This document shows positions 61,252 through 64,000 of a stretch of DNA of 64,000 nucleotides, piece by piece. Origin of the DNA: Desulfosarcina sp. BuS5 (GTDB lineage Bacteria; Desulfobacterota; Desulfobacteria; Desulfobacterales; BuS5); contig NZ_CP087952.1 in NCBI RefSeq assembly GCF_028752835.1, forward strand, positions 372,001-436,000. Reading direction: 5' to 3'. How positions within the stretch are numbered: position 1 is the stretch's first letter; each line of letters begins with the position of its first letter. Under the pieces are notes generated by a model. The model worked only from the letters and a program-made list of their open reading frames with translations, had not been told where the DNA came from and made no database searches. The translations under genes were made by a program, and so were the position numbers.

Positions 61252-61908
61252 TTGATATTGATTGCAGGCTTAATACTGCTATTGAGCGGATGCGCAAATA
61301 AAATACCATTTAAAAAAGCAGTCCTTGTTCCTGTGGAAGCTGTTGATCCGGAATCGGTTCGGGACAGCTTTGAGGCATCGCTCCCGCAAAGTTTTCAATT
61401 GATCAGTTCCACAGTTTTTAAATATAAAATGCATTCGTTTGCGGCCATCGGCGTGACCGGGATTGATACCCGGAAAAAAGAATTCACCCTGGCCTGTATT
61501 AACCCGATGGGTGTCAAACTGTTTGAACTGGCAGGCGATGAACAGGGTGTTGACTGCAGATTTGCAATGAAAGAATTTACACAAAAAGGTGATTTTGCCA
61601 AAATGGTGGCAAATGATATCAGGAGCATATATTTTGATCGGATTCCGGATAAAAATGCCGAAGTTGTTAAAAAAAATAAAAAAATTATTTTTTTTCAACC
61701 TGTCAACGGCGGGACAATGGAATATCTGTTTGGGGGTACAGGGAACCTGTTGATAGAGAAAAGATTTATAAAAAAGGGGCGTAAAATCTGGTCTGTTTTT
61801 TACTTTGAATATATCTCAAAAAAGGGTAAACTGCATCCCGCGGGAATTATTTTAAAGAATTATATTTATCGATATAAACTGGTTATACGTGCAAAAGGAA
61901 ATCAATAA
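61096..61908 (+). CDS. DUF3261-like outer-membrane lipoprotein with MITE-altered N-terminus
   Basis: The open frame of 270 codons begins at ATG 61096 inside the MITE-like element; residues 1-52 (MALRFRLDLDAHIEQSRRNS...) are encoded by the repeat. A proper lipoprotein signal follows (LRLILIAGLILLLSG then Cys at about residue 66), so the native protein probably started at ATG 61061 before the insertion or now starts at TTG 61252. The mature part has SLPQSFQLISSTVFKYKMHS and VTGIDTRKKEFTLACINPMG, which resembles DUF3261 lipoproteins of aryl-polyene clusters. The stop overlaps the convergent ATPase gene by 26 bp. The starting point and present function are uncertain. Confidence 0.72.
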   Translation: MALRFRLDLDAHIEQSRRNSELFRGLCGMRSVQRQPEYEMPKCEVIFERVLRLILIAGLILLLSGCANKIPFKKAVLVPVEAVDPESVRDSFEASLPQSFQLISSTVFKYKMHSFAAIGVTGIDTRKKEFTLACINPMGVKLFELAGDEQGVDCRFAMKEFTQKGDFAKMVANDIRSIYFDRIPDKNAEVVKKNKKIIFFQPVNGGTMEYLFGGTGNLLIEKRFIKKGRKIWSVFYFEYISKKGKLHPAGIILKNYIYRYKLVIRAKGNQ

Positions 61909-63085
61909 AATTTATTCTCCGGATCCCAGCGAAATCATTACCAAAAACCTTATCCATGCTTATCACATATTTAGGATAATTATCCTTAATTCGCTTAAGA
62001 ACTGAAAATTCTCTTTCAATGGTTTCTGGTGATGCCAGTAAATAGGCAACCTGAATATATAGTTTTTTATTTTTTTTTTCAGCAATAAAATCGATCTCTT
62101 TGTTACCATATTTTCCAATATGGATATTAAATCCTCTTCTTTTAAGTTCAAGGAAGACAAGATTTTCAAGCATTCCCGAAATATCGGTCTCTTTATATCC
62201 CAGCATGGCATGCCTCAGGCTTAAATCACCGAGGTAATATTTTTCATGTAGTTCCAGCAGGCGTTTCCCTTTTATGTCATAACGGGATGTTTTATGTATC
62301 GCAAATGTAGACAAAAGATACGAAATATAATTCTGAACAGTTTCTATCCCCACTTTCATTTTTTGCGATTTGATAAAGTCGGATATCTTTTTTGCTGAGA
62401 AAATATTACCCACATTATCAAAAACATACTGGGTAATTTTTTCAAGAAGATATACGTTCCGAATACTGTTTCTTTTGATAACATCTTTTAAAAGTATGGT
62501 GCTGTATAATGAATTAATATATTGATAAATAACTTCTTCATGAAAATTAAAATGATGAATAGCAGGAAAACCTCCAAATTTCAGATACTTTAAAAATTCA
62601 GTTTCAATATCTTCTTTTTTATCATTTCTGAATAAAAGGAATTCTTCAAAGCTCAACGTATAAACAGGAAACTCGATAAATCGTCCGGAGATAAGTGTTG
62701 CTATTTCAGAAGAGAGAAGATGAGCATTTGAACCTGTAACATAGATATCGATATTACCTTGTGAAAACAATGAGGTTATTGCTTTTTCCCATTCAGCTAT
62801 TTCCTGTATTTCATCTACAAAAAGATATTTTTTCCCTTTAATACCTTTGAAACACTTGATTACATACTGGTTAAGATCTCTGTAATCGGAAATAAATTCA
62901 AAATCAAGAGACTCTTTATTGATATAAAGGATGGCATTTTTATGCTCTGGATTTTGTTTAAGCATTTCAATAATCAGTTTTATCAAACAGCTTTTTCCAA
63001 CCCGTCTCATTCCTGTAATAATTTTAATAACAGGCTTATCAATAAATGGTCTAATTTTATCTATATATAAGTTTCTTCCGTACAT
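61883..63085 (-). CDS. AAA_14/DUF4143 ATPase
   Basis: A 400-aa protein. Walker A TGMRRVGKSCLIKLIIEML, Walker B YLFVDEIQEIAEWEKAI, sensor VTGSNAHLLSSEIATLISGR and the C-terminal DUF4143 nuclease-like domain (GMLENLVFLELKRRGFNIHI, GNKEIDFIAEKKNKKLYIQV). The family is common in archaea and bacteria, often in variable regions, with no proven role. It converges with the cassette end and is not obviously part of it. Confidence 0.92.
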   Translation of the reverse strand: MYGRNLYIDKIRPFIDKPVIKIITGMRRVGKSCLIKLIIEMLKQNPEHKNAILYINKESLDFEFISDYRDLNQYVIKCFKGIKGKKYLFVDEIQEIAEWEKAITSLFSQGNIDIYVTGSNAHLLSSEIATLISGRFIEFPVYTLSFEEFLLFRNDKKEDIETEFLKYLKFGGFPAIHHFNFHEEVIYQYINSLYSTILLKDVIKRNSIRNVYLLEKITQYVFDNVGNIFSAKKISDFIKSQKMKVGIETVQNYISYLLSTFAIHKTSRYDIKGKRLLELHEKYYLGDLSLRHAMLGYKETDISGMLENLVFLELKRRGFNIHIGKYGNKEIDFIAEKKNKKLYIQVAYLLASPETIEREFSVLKRIKDNYPKYVISMDKVFGNDFAGIRRINFIDFLLHV

Positions 63086-63396
63086 GATACTTTTCTCTAT
63101 TTAGCAAAAAGGTTTCTGTATATCGAAAAGTAACAAGAAAAAAGCTGCGAGTCAATGGGAATTCCGTTTCTGGCCTTAACTTTCAGTTTCGGCCATACCG
63201 CCTGCCTGATGGCCTTGGCAGGGTAAGGAGAGGTGGCAGGCGGTAAACCTGTGTCAGTGGCTCTTATTTTGGGGAAAATCGAGGTTCTCTGACACGGTTC
63301 TATATTGGAGCCTGTCCCTTTAACGGGGCAGGTTATTTTTATTGCCGTTGAGAGGAAATAATAATTGTCGTTGATCATGAGTGAAGAAATCAGAAT
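63086..63396. other. intergenic region with hairpins
   Basis: About 310 bp. CCGCCTGCC (63197-63205) pairs with GGCAGGCGG (63234-63242). CCTGTCCC-TTTAAC-GGGGCAGG (63311-63331) is followed by TTATTTTTA and may terminate plus-strand transcription. An open minus frame across it (63097-63378) has no domain or ribosome site and is not called. Confidence 0.55.
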
Positions 63397-63642
63397 TTAT
63401 GTGGCTTTTATTGTTTGTAAATGCAGCTCATAATCTCCTTGCTTAACCCTTGACGCCCCTAATGGTTTTATTTTGCTTTTATAGGATGCCCTCCAGGGAT
63501 ACCTGCTTTTAAATTTTTGAGTACGAAATAATTCCTGGGATACCTCCTGAATGGTTACACACCCATAACGATCATCACAAAACATATCCGGGGCTACCCT
63601 TATCAGCATCAAGACACTGCAAGTATCACAGAGAATATACAT
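63397..63642 (-). pseudogene. truncated PIN-domain gene
   Basis: 81 codons starting MYILCDTCSVLMLIRVAPDM, with the first acidic PIN residue in CDTCSVL and Glu in TIQEVSQELF. Full PIN proteins are 125-150 aa; the frame ends after LHLQTIKAT and the C-terminal acidic residues are missing. Either a short variant or a decayed toxin. It starts just after the stop of the next gene on the same strand, suggesting a two-gene operon. Confidence 0.65.
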
Positions 63643-63643
63643 A

Positions 63644-64000
63644 TCAGGAAGCCGCTTTTTTCATCCTGATCAATTCATCCTTAACTGCTTTTATGTCCAG
63701 CACACTTTCAATTCCAAGCATTTCTCCCAATTTTCTATTTGTAATACTGTCAATCTGGTTGAGAATGATACTTATAAAAAGAGGACTCAACTTTGAAATT
63801 TTTGTGACATAATCTCTGGGGTCATCGCCTGCAAACAAAATATCACCAATTGTGTGAAACCTTTTTTTAAAATTTGAGTCAGCGCCTCCAATTTTGAGAT
63901 TAAAATCAGGATCAATAGTTTTAATCTGTTTTAGAATTCCAAATAAAGCATGCCTGTAAGTTTTTCCAAAAGTTTTCAGCTTGTTTACCTGAACTCCTGC
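63644..64000 (-). CDS. protein of unknown function, 5' end outside the window
   Basis: The minus frame is open from the window edge (no start seen; in-frame residues at the edge are AGVQVNKLKTFGKTYRHALF) to the stop at 63644, at least 118 codons. It ends IESVLDIKAVKDELIRMKKA. It is soluble and basic. It is directly upstream of the truncated PIN gene (stop and start one base apart), the usual position of an antitoxin, but its length and composition do not match common antitoxins. The family is not recognised. Confidence 0.6.
   Translation of the reverse strand, partial: AGVQVNKLKTFGKTYRHALFGILKQIKTIDPDFNLKIGGADSNFKKRFHTIGDILFAGDDPRDYVTKISKLSPLFISIILNQIDSITNRKLGEMLGIESVLDIKAVKDELIRMKKAAS

Noticed and set aside
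54218-61908. The lipid cassette as an integrative element inserted into tRNA-Pro
   Set aside because: No integrase gene and no duplicated tRNA 3' end was seen downstream; the cassette simply lies after the tRNA.
63097-63378. Open minus frame of 93 codons after the AAA ATPase gene
   Set aside because: It runs across two hairpins, has no ribosome site and no domain; considered a by-product of palindromes.

Overview
The window looks like a chromosomal segment of a Gram-negative, probably sulfate-reducing Desulfobacterota (deltaproteobacterial) genome. The reasons are the mix of genes (FmdE-family proteins, TauE/SafE exporters, a TIGR03960-like B12/radical SAM protein, NifU/NifS, PilT/PilU, many REC-containing regulators) and many dispersed palindromic intergenic repeats. 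This is inference from gene content; there is no rRNA. By eye most of the window is AT-rich, while about 28.3-41.3 kb is clearly GC-richer.

Layout. (1) 1-2.7 kb, minus strand: folate/pABA genes, a PabB-PabC fusion cut by the window edge and pabA, the latter preceded by a promoter with an operator-like palindrome and a terminator/attenuator overlapped by a 23-codon ORF. (2) 2.8-9.5 kb, minus strand: a signalling operon of two REC-histidine kinases, a REC-HD-GYP, an HDOD, a REC-PAS, a double-REC protein and a small orphan protein. (3) 9.5-13.1 kb: a PIN toxin gene whose antitoxin gene is split by a 2.9 kb insertion sequence. (4) 13.2-20 kb: a three-receiver hybrid kinase, an antitoxin with a 9-codon toxin stub, a TIGR03960-like radical SAM protein and an unknown secreted protein. 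(5) 20-22.7 kb: repeats, a DUF2442 gene, a complete IS1-family element and an IS5-type fragment. (6) 22.8-26.9 kb: glnE, a PIN/antitoxin pair in toxin-first order, and a GDT1/UPF0016 protein. (7) 27-41.3 kb: a decaying accessory island with arsR, a broken ACR3 arsenite pump, FmdE paralogues, two TauE exporters, an intact TolC/MFP/RND tripartite pump, a DUF1805 protein, a porin gene with two in-frame TAG codons and a degraded cytochrome gene. (8) 42-50.2 kb: housekeeping genes yggT, a divIVA-like gene, pilT and pilU, a zinc-ribbon/receiver-like protein, a ZnuCB-type metal ABC transporter and nifUS. (9) 50.8-54.3 kb: a second radical SAM protein, an ISKra4-like transposase remnant, a BrnT-like toxin-antitoxin pair and tRNA-Pro(CGG). 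(10) 54.5-61.9 kb: the most interesting block, an apparently co-transcribed cassette of PlsC acyltransferase, PaaK-like AMP ligase, a radical SAM/SPASM protein fused to an ApeP-like hotdog domain, LolA-like carrier, MMPL exporter and DUF3261-like lipoprotein. It resembles the tailoring/export half of aryl-polyene clusters but has no ketosynthases or ACPs here. A MITE-like element sits exactly at the start of its last gene. (11) 61.9-64 kb: an AAA_14/DUF4143 ATPase, a truncated PIN gene and a partial unknown gene.

Several short intergenic repeats (1741, 5060, 20427, 20769, 25674, 41518, 44180, 46228, 50268, 50630, 61070) show a genome heavily populated by non-autonomous palindromic elements. 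Function calls are from motif recognition by eye; no database search was run.
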